DNA from: Haloarcula vallismortis ATCC 29715
GTDB lineage: Archaea > Halobacteriota > Halobacteria > Halobacteriales > Haloarculaceae
Assembly (NCBI RefSeq): GCF_000337775.1
Contig: NZ_AOLQ01000015.1
Span: forward strand, 1 to 64,000
Length of the DNA stretch: 64,000 bases
Direction of reading: 5' to 3'
Positions 8,162-16,464 of this stretch are shown here, piece after piece (position 1 is the first letter of the stretch; each line of letters starts with the position of its first letter). Below the pieces are notes generated by a model. The model made no database searches. It was given only the letters and a program-made list of their open reading frames with translations, and was not told the origin of the DNA. A program made the translations under genes and the position numbers.

Positions 8162-9463
8162 CTACTTGTTCTCATTGCGCGACTGAGGGTGCCAATTTCG
8201 GCTGTCATTTCGCTGGTAAGCTGGGTTTGTCTCGTATTCCGTTGTCCCGACGACAAATCCACCGTGTGCAGTAAAGATACCATTTCTGTCTGGTGTATCT
8301 GAATTGTTGAGCACGTATTGGTTTCCTCGCGCCCCGCTCATATCCACAAGTGAGTTTCCATACCGGCGACCGCGTCCGATAAACCAGAATGGTGCATCTC
8401 GATCACTCTCTGAATAGTATGAGTTGTTCCGCTTGAACGAGGATACGTCCCAGGGATATGCCATTACCGTATTGCCTTTCATCATGTATATATTATCGTC
8501 TCGGGACTCACGTGGATCGTCCGCCATTTTCCAGAGCCATTCACTTACCTCTGGATCGGGCTGAGTCTGGACGCGAACGGTATTTCCGCTTACCTCCGCA
8601 CCGTCCGACCGCATACTAATCCCGATCCGGAAATCTTGTATCCGTCCCCAGAACTGGTTCCCGTTCGACCAGTCGCCCTGTGAATCACGGTTCTCACCGG
8701 TAGCGTAGAAATCTATGGCCCGGTCAAACCCATCGATGGTTCCGTTTGCGGTCTGCATCGAGCAGGGTTTCGAACCACCACGGAACTGTATGCCGATGCC
8801 CTTGCCTGTATCTCCAAGGAGGTATGCGTCTTTCACCCAAGCGCGGTTGGCTGTATCCAACTTTTGTGCGTTTTGAGGACCGATAACGACCTGTATCGAA
8901 CTCCAGCTTTTGCCGCGGGTATCGACAAACGGGTCAATGAGAACGGTATCACGGGCGAGCTCAAAGACGTTGAAATCACCTGTCGGAACTACTTTAGCCC
9001 CATTGCACTCCAGTCTGACACCTCTTTTTAGACGGATAGTCTCGGATACTTCGTACGTCTCACCGGATACCATCTTGACGGTCTGTGCAGGAGCCTGCCC
9101 GAACTCAGATCCAGTAGATGCGGTATCGATAACATCCTGGAGCTGCCCCGGTTGAGCGATGAACGTTCCGTCACTCATTACTGTGGTTCTCCCACTGTTC
9201 TCGCCAAGTGAGACCGAGCGAGCGAGTCCTGCCGCGCTACCGAACTCCAGCCACTCCTCCCCGTCTCCAAAAAAGATACGTCGCGAGTCTGTTGCGAGGA
9301 ACTTGGCACCCGCCTTCGGTTGATACTGGTCCAAGTTTTCTGCAGCATCCTTGATTTCGACTTCCGTGTCGATGCGAGAGAAATTTTCGTTCAGCGGGAT
9401 ATGCCAGTCCTGTGTTCCACGATCCGGACGCTGATAGCTATGATTCGGCGTCTCTTTAGCCAT
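8162..9463 (-). CDS. Parallel beta-helix protein with tail-fibre-like N-terminus (paralog B)
   Basis: A 433-residue protein closely related along its whole length to the gene at 6857-8116. Both share DWH(V/I)PLNENF, GAKFLATD or GSKFLATD, RLECNGA, KPCSMQ or RPCSMQ, QGDWSNGNQF, a (V/A)YPWD segment and NNSD.PDRNGIFT.HGG. I choose MAKETPNHS as start because it aligns with the paralog's MAERYNTPA; an ATG 18 bases upstream lacks that support. Like the paralog it has no signal peptide or membrane segment. The two genes converge, so they arose by inverted duplication or by separate capture. A glycan-binding or glycan-cleaving beta-helix is the likely fold; the activity is not shown. Confidence 0.75.
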   Translation of the reverse strand: MAKETPNHSYQRPDRGTQDWHIPLNENFSRIDTEVEIKDAAENLDQYQPKAGAKFLATDSRRIFFGDGEEWLEFGSAAGLARSVSLGENSGRTTVMSDGTFIAQPGQLQDVIDTASTGSEFGQAPAQTVKMVSGETYEVSETIRLKRGVRLECNGAKVVPTGDFNVFELARDTVLIDPFVDTRGKSWSSIQVVIGPQNAQKLDTANRAWVKDAYLLGDTGKGIGIQFRGGSKPCSMQTANGTIDGFDRAIDFYATGENRDSQGDWSNGNQFWGRIQDFRIGISMRSDGAEVSGNTVRVQTQPDPEVSEWLWKMADDPRESRDDNIYMMKGNTVMAYPWDVSSFKRNNSYYSESDRDAPFWFIGRGRRYGNSLVDMSGARGNQYVLNNSDTPDRNGIFTAHGGFVVGTTEYETNPAYQRNDSRNWHPQSRNENK

Positions 9464-9533
9464 ATCGATCACTTTACACAAACCAAGTAAAATATACTGA
9501 TGCTACTCTCCAAATAAAATTTCGGGGGAGCCA

Positions 9534-10715
9534 TTACTCGGTCAGCGGTTGTGCGTAGACGGTCTCTTCAGGGCCCTTTTCCAGCTCCCGATACACTCTC
9601 TCGAAGCCGTCGACCATCGATTCAGTCGTAAATTCGCTCGCCGCTCGCTGCCCTGCGGCGGTTCCGAGCGTTTCGGCAAGGGACTGGTGCTGATGTAGGC
9701 GGATAGTCGCCCACGCAATTTCGTCGGGTGCCTGTACGTCGACGAACAACCCCGTCCGGTAATTCTCCAACAGATCGCTAGTCCCGTCTACAGGTGTCGC
9801 GACGATTGGAAGCTCAGCAGCCATGGCTTCGATCACTGCACCTGGGAGCCCCTCGTAGTGAGAGGGGAAGACGAAGACATCTATCGAGCCGAGAATTGCT
9901 GGAACATCCTGTCGAGTGCCGAGGAAATGAATTGAATCAGCACAGCCGAGTGAATCGACTCGTTCCGTCATCCGCTCTCGGTCGGCCCCATCACCGACGA
10001 AAACAAGATGTGCGTCGGGGATTTCGGAGACGATAGTTGGCCATGCATCGAGGAGATCAAAGTGTCCTTTCCGCTCAACAAGACGACCGACGGTTCCGAT
10101 GACAGTGTCCTCCGTCGGGATGTCTAGCTCTGATCGCAGGTTCGCCGGGTCTGTTGTCCGATACTGTTGTACGTCCCGCCCATTGTAGACCACCGCCACG
10201 TTTTCTTCGTCTGCACCACGTTCAATGGCGTATTCCCGTCCCGCTGTGGAGTTCGAAACGATAGCGTGTGAGAGTGATATCGTCATCCGGTCGAGAGTAC
10301 GGCGGACAAACGGTTCCTCATTAGGGACTTCTCGAATGCCGGTAATAATGGTTGCAGAACAGAACACGCCAGCGATCCTGGCGATTACGTTGTCGTAAAA
10401 AAGGAACGACTGTATGAGGTCGGGTTGTTCACGGCGGGCGACGAGACAGAACTTGAGCGGGGCGAACAAATAGACGAGTGGGCTTTCGACTCCATCTATC
10501 GCCCCATTCGCAACACGACCAGCGTCCGTCAGCGACCGAACGGTGACGTCCGGTGAGAGGTCTGTCGCAAGCGGATTCGTAGAAAATATTGTCCAGATGG
10601 TGACGTCATACTCGTCTCCATTGACCTCATTCGCTAGGTCAACAAGTGTGCGCTCGGCACCACCGACGACAAGCGCGCCGATGAAGTACCAGAGGGTCGT
10701 ACGCTCCGCTGTCAT
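9534..10715 (-). CDS. Family 4 glycosyltransferase (GT-B fold)
   Basis: A 393-residue protein with two Rossmann-like domains. The N-terminal acceptor domain opens with LWYFIGALVVGGAERTLVDL, the GGAE loop common in GT4 enzymes. The C-terminal donor domain has GTVGRLVERKGHFDLLDAWP, then VFVGDGADRERM and the signature HYEGLPGAVIEAMAAELPIV, which contains the E-x7-E donor motif. Such enzymes transfer a sugar from a nucleotide donor, with retention, on the cytoplasmic face of the membrane. It is the promoter-distal member of a minus-strand run that includes the sulfatase-like gene and a GT2 enzyme. Donor and acceptor cannot be read from sequence. Confidence 0.88.
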   Translation of the reverse strand: MTAERTTLWYFIGALVVGGAERTLVDLANEVNGDEYDVTIWTIFSTNPLATDLSPDVTVRSLTDAGRVANGAIDGVESPLVYLFAPLKFCLVARREQPDLIQSFLFYDNVIARIAGVFCSATIITGIREVPNEEPFVRRTLDRMTISLSHAIVSNSTAGREYAIERGADEENVAVVYNGRDVQQYRTTDPANLRSELDIPTEDTVIGTVGRLVERKGHFDLLDAWPTIVSEIPDAHLVFVGDGADRERMTERVDSLGCADSIHFLGTRQDVPAILGSIDVFVFPSHYEGLPGAVIEAMAAELPIVATPVDGTSDLLENYRTGLFVDVQAPDEIAWATIRLHQHQSLAETLGTAAGQRAASEFTTESMVDGFERVYRELEKGPEETVYAQPLTE

Positions 10716-10788
10716 TCCTGTATTACTCCGCTTGGTTGTGTGCTATTGCGATGGAGCGTGTACTCCGTGTTCATGCGAACGATCATAC

Positions 10789-11985
10789 TCAGAGATAGCC
10801 CATGTTTTCGAGCTGTTCTGTCGTGCTTTCGTCGATGTCACGTACTTCCTCCTCACTCTCTCCGGAGAGGATGGCCGCGATATCCGCCCGCGCTTCCTCC
10901 GCGGTAAACTGTGGGTTGCCATACGACTGATGTCCCGGGGTGAATCGACGATATGAGTCTCGAATCTTCTTGTTGTGGAAGACCTGTCGTCCGAAGGGCT
11001 TCTGCAGTAGCAGTGCCAGATAGATGATCGATGACGTCGTTTTGTGCCCGTCGACAAACGTGTGACCACCATGTTCGTCCCAGAGGCTCTTGATCGTCCG
11101 CTCAAACCCGCCAGTGAGACTGACGACTTTCTCAATGGGTCCCGGTAACGAGCCGTAGCGAATGTGGTTCAGATGTGTGTACCCAGTCGTCCGACCCTCT
11201 CCTTCTCTGTTTCCATCCACCCGACCGAAATCAGGTTTGGAGGACATCGCACTCGCGACCGTCGGTAAGATGTCCACATGATGTAAGAGCCCGTTCTCAT
11301 CAGAGGGCGCCAGATCCGGATGAATGAACGATGTCGGAACGTAAACGACTTCAGGCGTCGCAAGGTGTGTGTGTCCGAAGTACCCGTATTCTCCGAGTAC
11401 CTCGCCGTGGTCACTGGTATAGATGACGAGGGTATCTTCACGAAGCCCCCTGCGTTCGAGCGTCTGAAGTACGCTCTTGAACTCTTCGAACGAGCGGTCG
11501 ACACCGTTGTAGTAGTCTTCTCGCGCCGTGTGCGGGTCTGACGATACGCGCCAGAGGTATTCAAGAGCTGTCTCGCTGCGGTATTCGTAGTCGTCCCAGT
11601 CAAATCCGTTATACGGCGCGTGGCCACCGGGACGACGCGCAACGTGGACAAAGGGGGGCTCGATGTCGTTAATCGATTTTCGCGGGGGATTAGCAAACAT
11701 CTCCGCAATACTGTTGTTCATGCCGCCTTGAGCAGCTATTGAAACTCCGTGGCTCTCAATATCGAATACTGAGCGGACGTTCACGGGTACAGAATGCTTG
11801 AAACTGTGGATGTTGTTGTTCGGTGGCAATAGCCCAGTCAGTAGACTCCCAAACGACGTGGGCGTGTGTGTTGATGCTGCAACGGTCTTGTGGGTCTGCC
11901 CGAGCTTCGCGAGATCGTCGTTAATTGCGTTATATCTGACAGCGTCGTCAACATATATCAGGACGTTCTCTACGTCGAAATCCAT
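10789..11985 (-). CDS. Sulfatase-like protein of the alkaline phosphatase superfamily
   Basis: A 398-residue protein. Metal-ligand aspartates are at the N-terminus (LIYVDDAVRYN). The region that normally holds the sulfatase nucleophile reads THTPTSFGSLLTG. A second metal site is visible as YTSDHGEVLGEYGYFGHTHL, with the expected Asp-His and a later His. Canonical sulfatases carry C-x-P-S-R for formylglycine formation; here Thr41 takes the Cys place and Phe45 the Arg place. That is closer to phosphodiesterases and phospho-group transferases of the superfamily. No signal peptide is visible, so it probably acts in the cytoplasm on lipid-linked or soluble sugars. It lies between two glycosyltransferases, and a role in glycan modification is inferred. 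Confidence 0.72.
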   Translation of the reverse strand: MDFDVENVLIYVDDAVRYNAINDDLAKLGQTHKTVAASTHTPTSFGSLLTGLLPPNNNIHSFKHSVPVNVRSVFDIESHGVSIAAQGGMNNSIAEMFANPPRKSINDIEPPFVHVARRPGGHAPYNGFDWDDYEYRSETALEYLWRVSSDPHTAREDYYNGVDRSFEEFKSVLQTLERRGLREDTLVIYTSDHGEVLGEYGYFGHTHLATPEVVYVPTSFIHPDLAPSDENGLLHHVDILPTVASAMSSKPDFGRVDGNREGEGRTTGYTHLNHIRYGSLPGPIEKVVSLTGGFERTIKSLWDEHGGHTFVDGHKTTSSIIYLALLLQKPFGRQVFHNKKIRDSYRRFTPGHQSYGNPQFTAEEARADIAAILSGESEEEVRDIDESTTEQLENMGYL

Positions 11986-12096
11986 ACTACCAGAGGTTGG
12001 CTACTACAACAGTATAGTAAAGACACCCCTACGAAGTATGAAGCAGCGGGTAAAAACACTACCAAAGGGCTATGCAGAGCATCTATCTAGAGCGTC

Positions 12097-13053
12097 TCAT
12101 TTCGTAATTGCTTCATTTTTAATCGAGTTGAGAGTCTTCATTGCGCTTTTTGCCGGTTTGTAGCTGAATCTGCCCCCGAGCGCAGCGAGTACGAACATCC
12201 ACCTGTCAGTTCGAAACGGCCAGTAATACACTGATTTAAGTAGTTGTGTTCTCGCATCGGAGTATGCTCTGGCGCGTAGCGCTTCCTGTCCGAGAGTGAA
12301 CAGCAGCGACGCGAGGAAAGCCCGCTCATATTTTCGTCCGTACCGCGCAGCGAGCGCCCGATGTTTCTCGACCATCAGCGGGTAGGAGGTGTCTCGTTTT
12401 TCAGTGTAGTTGTTACTGATTCGGTCCGCACTTTGGGGGCAATTTCGGCGTGTCAATGCTTTCGTGATTACGCGAAACTCAGTGTGTAACGAGAGTCGTA
12501 TCAGCCACTCTCTATCTTGCCAGCTGGGAAACCGCTCGTCAGGGAGGCCGGCTTGTGGGATAATGTCTGTCGCGACCATCAGTGTCGAGAATTCACCGAA
12601 TGACTCACCTAAAAGGAGATCCTTTGTCACGTTCCCTTCGGTTGTAAAGATAACCTCTCGTGTGTAGTCTCCGTAATCATACTCACAGCCAGTGTAGACT
12701 ACGCCGACGCTGTCAGCGCTTTCTTCCATCTCGGAGGTCTGTCGAGCAATCTTCTCCGGGTCCCATTCGTCGTCGTCATCTAACAACGCGATGTACTCCC
12801 CGTCTGCCCGTTGAATTCCTGTGTTCCGTGCCTGGTTCGCACCTCTGTTCTCTTGATGACGGACACAGTTGATTTCGATACCCTCTAGTGACTCTCCAGC
12901 AAGTGTATCGGCTGCTGGTTGCGGAGAATGATCATCTACAACGATGAGTTCGATGTTTGAGTACGTCTGATCTGCGACGCTCCGTACTGCACTCCGAAGC
13001 TTGTCCGGCCGTTTGTATGTTGGGAGGACAACGCTAACGAGCGGATTTGGCAT
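12097..13053 (-). CDS. Family 2 glycosyltransferase (GT-A fold)
   Basis: A 318-residue protein. The N-terminus is the classic GT2 start (PLVSVVLPTYKRPDKLRSAV), followed by IELIVVDDHSPQ, QENRGANQARNTGI and the metal-binding LLDDDDEWDPEKI, the DxD motif at about residues 88-91. The usual acceptor-side RNCPQSADRIS segment and a helical tail follow. I choose MPNPLVSVV as start, because the 9 extra upstream codons precede the first beta strand and have no family counterpart. It lies 65 bases downstream of the large membrane protein, on the same strand, in the glycan cluster. It should transfer a sugar with inversion from a nucleotide donor to a lipid-linked acceptor. Confidence 0.87.
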   Translation of the reverse strand: MPNPLVSVVLPTYKRPDKLRSAVRSVADQTYSNIELIVVDDHSPQPAADTLAGESLEGIEINCVRHQENRGANQARNTGIQRADGEYIALLDDDDEWDPEKIARQTSEMEESADSVGVVYTGCEYDYGDYTREVIFTTEGNVTKDLLLGESFGEFSTLMVATDIIPQAGLPDERFPSWQDREWLIRLSLHTEFRVITKALTRRNCPQSADRISNNYTEKRDTSYPLMVEKHRALAARYGRKYERAFLASLLFTLGQEALRARAYSDARTQLLKSVYYWPFRTDRWMFVLAALGGRFSYKPAKSAMKTLNSIKNEAITK

Positions 13054-13117
13054 ATAGCTGGTGGTGGTTTGGGGTATCAAAGTAAAGTTAGTGTCTGGCT
13101 ATGCGTCACGCTGCTGG

Positions 13118-14908
13118 CTAATTTTGGGGCGTCACAGACCAGCCAGTGAACCCACCATTGGCGTAAACCTTGTTTGCTGTCGGATCGTTGTGCATCCTCA
13201 CCAGACTGTCTTCATCGTAACGGAATAGATACTCCTGTTGGTCTTTTGTATAATACGAAGCAGTGTGCTGTTTGACATCGTGTGTCTTCGTGACGACGTA
13301 GCCTCGGCCGAATGTGTCAGATGCAATAACATCCGGGCTAAAGTAGCCAAGATTCCGTGGCAAGTTATTATCCACACCGAAACTCTGAGGGTAGTAGCGC
13401 GGATGGTTTGTACCCAAGACGAACGCTTCCATCTTGTGTGACGTATCCATTGCATGAATAGGAACCCCTTCATCGATATTTGTTGCCATGAATTGAGACC
13501 CGTCATACTCTGCGTAGGTCATGTGACGGTTTGGCTCGTAGGCTGCATTTGCAGCGAGACAGGCGCTCAAAAGCACGAGCACCGTCAAGCAAACCGTGAT
13601 TACTGAGCGCCGCCTGACAGCGCTATTAATAAGCGCCAGTCCGACAAGAACTGCAGCGAACAGGAGTGCGTATCTATTTACTCTGATTATTCCTTTTACG
13701 ATAAGATTGCCCAAGAGGAAGGTCGCCGCGACACCGATCCCCGCGACAAAGTGAACTGAGCCAAAGCCCCACTCGTACTGCATCCCCTTGGAGAGAAACC
13801 AGTACAGGGTGAAAAGGACGAATAACCCAGCGATAGCGAAGTAAATTGTGGTCGAGCCATACAGCGTAACGAATTTTTCAGCGAGTTCCACCGGGGAGAA
13901 CTGGACGGACCCCGCTCGCTGCACCTCTCTAGCCGCTGGATTCGCGTTATCCTGCGACGCAACGACTTTTATTATAGCCTGACGAGTCTGGCCAAAGTTG
14001 GTGAGCCAAGCGAATAGGAGCGGAAGGAAGGCCACGCCGAGTCGCGGGCTGAGTTGCGGGGTGGACGACAGGGAAAGTCGTCCGAATACCCCGGAATAAA
14101 CCGAAGTCAACAGTAGTATACCCAACATAAACAAGGTTGTCATCGGATGCGAGTAGATGACAAACAGACCAAATAGGAGAATCAATAGAAGATACTCATT
14201 GTCGTTGCTCCGTCGATACAGTTCTGTAAGTGTAAGGAGAACTGGGACGATCATGAATGAGTTCATCGCCGGATGGTTTGAGAGATGGAAGGTCGTATAC
14301 AGGAGCGTGCTGCCAGCTGCTAATCCAGCCGCTAGACTCCCTCGTTTATCAGAGAGTGTCTTCACAAGGACCCCGATTCCGATAATCTGGAGCGTCGTAA
14401 ACAGCAACGCTACCAGATATGGCATCGCGTCCATCGGGACACCTAGCATTGCCATCTCGGCCATCAACACATGTTCGCCTGGGTACCAGATTCCCGGAAG
14501 TGAGCCGGTTTCCAGAATCGCCCTGACGTCGCCGAAGTGTTGCAACGCGTCTGCCGTTCCCTGTCCATAGAACCGATAACCGCGGGCTTTCGGCAGAAAG
14601 AAATACAGCGCGTAGTTTGAAAGCACGAGGCCAAGACCGTGTCGCCAGTACCTCGTTTGCGTAATAGCTGCTGCTATCAGTGTCAATATTCCACCAATCA
14701 GGACCGAATAGAAAGCGAACCAGAATAGCTGGGATAGTCCATCTACCAGCGAGGTTTCATATCCGGTTACCGGTTGGATGGACAGGAAGAGTACGGTCTC
14801 GAGGACGAGAATACCGGATAGGAGTATGACCAGATATTCCTGTATGTCGCGGTTGGCGAACTCAAAGCTGTCAAACGACTCCTGATCAAGATTAGTCTCG
14901 TGACTCAT
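13118..14908 (-). CDS. Polytopic membrane protein, GT-C-like (putative surface-glycan enzyme)
   Basis: A 596-residue protein with about 12 membrane helices, then a soluble C-terminal segment of about 130 residues ending in the hydrophilic GGFTGWSVTPQN. A soluble stretch early in the protein (YRFYGQGTADALQHFGDVRA, and GIWYPGEHVLMAEMAML) has the acidic/aromatic look of an extracytoplasmic loop of GT-C enzymes, which use polyprenyl-phosphate sugars or transfer whole glycans. I cannot assign a named family with certainty; a Wzy-type polymerase is an alternative. Its place between a GT4 and a GT2 gene on one strand supports a role in surface-glycan assembly. About 235 bases without a convincing gene separate it from the upstream GT4. 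Confidence 0.6.
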   Translation of the reverse strand: MSHETNLDQESFDSFEFANRDIQEYLVILLSGILVLETVLFLSIQPVTGYETSLVDGLSQLFWFAFYSVLIGGILTLIAAAITQTRYWRHGLGLVLSNYALYFFLPKARGYRFYGQGTADALQHFGDVRAILETGSLPGIWYPGEHVLMAEMAMLGVPMDAMPYLVALLFTTLQIIGIGVLVKTLSDKRGSLAAGLAAGSTLLYTTFHLSNHPAMNSFMIVPVLLTLTELYRRSNDNEYLLLILLFGLFVIYSHPMTTLFMLGILLLTSVYSGVFGRLSLSSTPQLSPRLGVAFLPLLFAWLTNFGQTRQAIIKVVASQDNANPAAREVQRAGSVQFSPVELAEKFVTLYGSTTIYFAIAGLFVLFTLYWFLSKGMQYEWGFGSVHFVAGIGVAATFLLGNLIVKGIIRVNRYALLFAAVLVGLALINSAVRRRSVITVCLTVLVLLSACLAANAAYEPNRHMTYAEYDGSQFMATNIDEGVPIHAMDTSHKMEAFVLGTNHPRYYPQSFGVDNNLPRNLGYFSPDVIASDTFGRGYVVTKTHDVKQHTASYYTKDQQEYLFRYDEDSLVRMHNDPTANKVYANGGFTGWSVTPQN

Positions 14909-15143
14909 TTATTGCCCTTCTGACCTGCCACACAGCGTGATATCAACGTCTTTCGCACTCTTATGTACAGTAGATATTAAGTAATCAGCAACTAACGCGT
15001 TTGAGGCTATCACTCTCATCGAATTCAGGCCACGGGCAGCGTCAATAAACCATCTGAGACTGAATATCGATTGTTTTATCGAAGTACGACAGGGGCATAG
15101 AACTGAGCAACCTGAACCAGTCGGGCCTCGACACGTCATTCGT

Positions 15144-16334
15144 TCAGAGTTCGTCCTTAATCACGGGCGTGGGGCTGCTGGTTGACTCCGTTTTTTCTTG
15201 AATCACAGAGTCGCCGATTTCAGCCACTTGGCCCAGTATTTGTGTCGTTGCTCGCACTGTTTCTTCCCAGTTGTACCGCGTCGTGACTATTTCTCGACCG
15301 TGCTCTCCGAGTTCTGAGAGACGGTGCTGGTCGCTAAGTAAATCAACAATCGCTGTCGCGAATCCCTCAGCATTGCCGACTTGGACTGTTTCTCCAGTTT
15401 GGTTAATTATTTCCGAGGTCTGCTCAAGATTGCTGGCAACGACTGGTGTTTCACAGGCTAACGCTTCGATAACTGTCCGTGGAAACCCTTCAGTCCGACT
15501 CGGAAGGACAAAGAGGTCCGCTGCTCGGAATACCGAGGGCATTTGCTGATATGGGACACGGCCCAGAAATTCCACAGCATCTGTGAGTCCTTTATCAGCG
15601 GCCGTCGATTCAAGACTGTCTCGAAGCGGGCCATCGCCGCAGAAAAACAGCGATGCGTCTGGACACCGATCTCGTATCGTATCGAACGCATCTAATACGT
15701 CCTGGGGCCGCTTCCCGTCGACTAAGCGGCCGACAAATACAATTGCCTGACCGCTCTGGTTCGCGATACGGGGATAATCTCGTCCAGTAGGTGTAAAGCG
15801 GCTGGTATCGATTCCGTTGTTTACAACCGCGATGTCAGCGTCGACACCGAGATCACGGAGTTTAGATTGCTCGACATCGGTGTAACAAAGCGTGACATCG
15901 GCCGAATCGTATGTCCACTTGCCCAGCGTACGCAGGTGTGCACGCGAGAACCAGAACGGACCTCGTTGTGAGTTGAGGCCGTGGCATGTGATTGCAACTG
16001 GGATATCAGCCATTCGGCAGTACAGTGCGGCCACGTTACTCGAGAAAAACAGGTGAGAGTGGGTATGAACCACGTCGTAGTTTTCCACACCACGCAAATC
16101 ACGAACAGTATTGGCGAAGATTTGATTGCCGAGGAGCTCTATCCTCGGCGGTTGTTTGATCAGAGTGTACCCGTTCTGATCAGTGACCACCCGCTCTTCG
16201 ACATCGTCCGAAACAGTCAAGACGGTGACCTCGTGGCCCATCGCAGCCTGATCGCGGCTCAGGGCATGTATGTGATATGGCGCACCACCGACGGTTTCAG
16301 GAAAGATATCTTGCGCGACCCGGAGTATGTGCAT
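15144..16334 (-). CDS. Family 4 glycosyltransferase (GT-B fold)
   Basis: A 396-residue protein starting MHILRVAQDIFPETVGGAPY, the acceptor-domain glycine loop. YDVVHTHSHLFFSS and PVAITCHGLNS are conserved GT4 features. The donor domain shows IVFVGRLVDGKRPQDVLDAF, LFFCGDGPLRDSL and SRTEGFPRTVIEALACETPV with the E-x7-E donor-binding motif. The C-terminus (about 25 residues) is a hydrophilic tail. It lies 130 bases downstream of the asnB-type gene on the same strand. The enzyme is cytoplasmic and uses a nucleotide-activated sugar; its specificity is unknown. Confidence 0.88.
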   Translation of the reverse strand: MHILRVAQDIFPETVGGAPYHIHALSRDQAAMGHEVTVLTVSDDVEERVVTDQNGYTLIKQPPRIELLGNQIFANTVRDLRGVENYDVVHTHSHLFFSSNVAALYCRMADIPVAITCHGLNSQRGPFWFSRAHLRTLGKWTYDSADVTLCYTDVEQSKLRDLGVDADIAVVNNGIDTSRFTPTGRDYPRIANQSGQAIVFVGRLVDGKRPQDVLDAFDTIRDRCPDASLFFCGDGPLRDSLESTAADKGLTDAVEFLGRVPYQQMPSVFRAADLFVLPSRTEGFPRTVIEALACETPVVASNLEQTSEIINQTGETVQVGNAEGFATAIVDLLSDQHRLSELGEHGREIVTTRYNWEETVRATTQILGQVAEIGDSVIQEKTESTSSPTPVIKDEL

Positions 16335-16464
16335 TTATTTCGGCCAATCATTACAGGTAGACGGGTATAGTTAATAGTCCGATTTTTTGAGTAATACGCC
16401 TCTATAACCGGTTCGCGAGACCAAATTGAGGCGTGCGATCACATTGGACCTTGACTTCGTTTGC

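Noticed and set aside
14909-15139. A 76-codon minus-strand frame between glycosyltransferase genes
   Set aside because: No recognisable fold, and its basic, Cys-rich composition is unlike neighbours.
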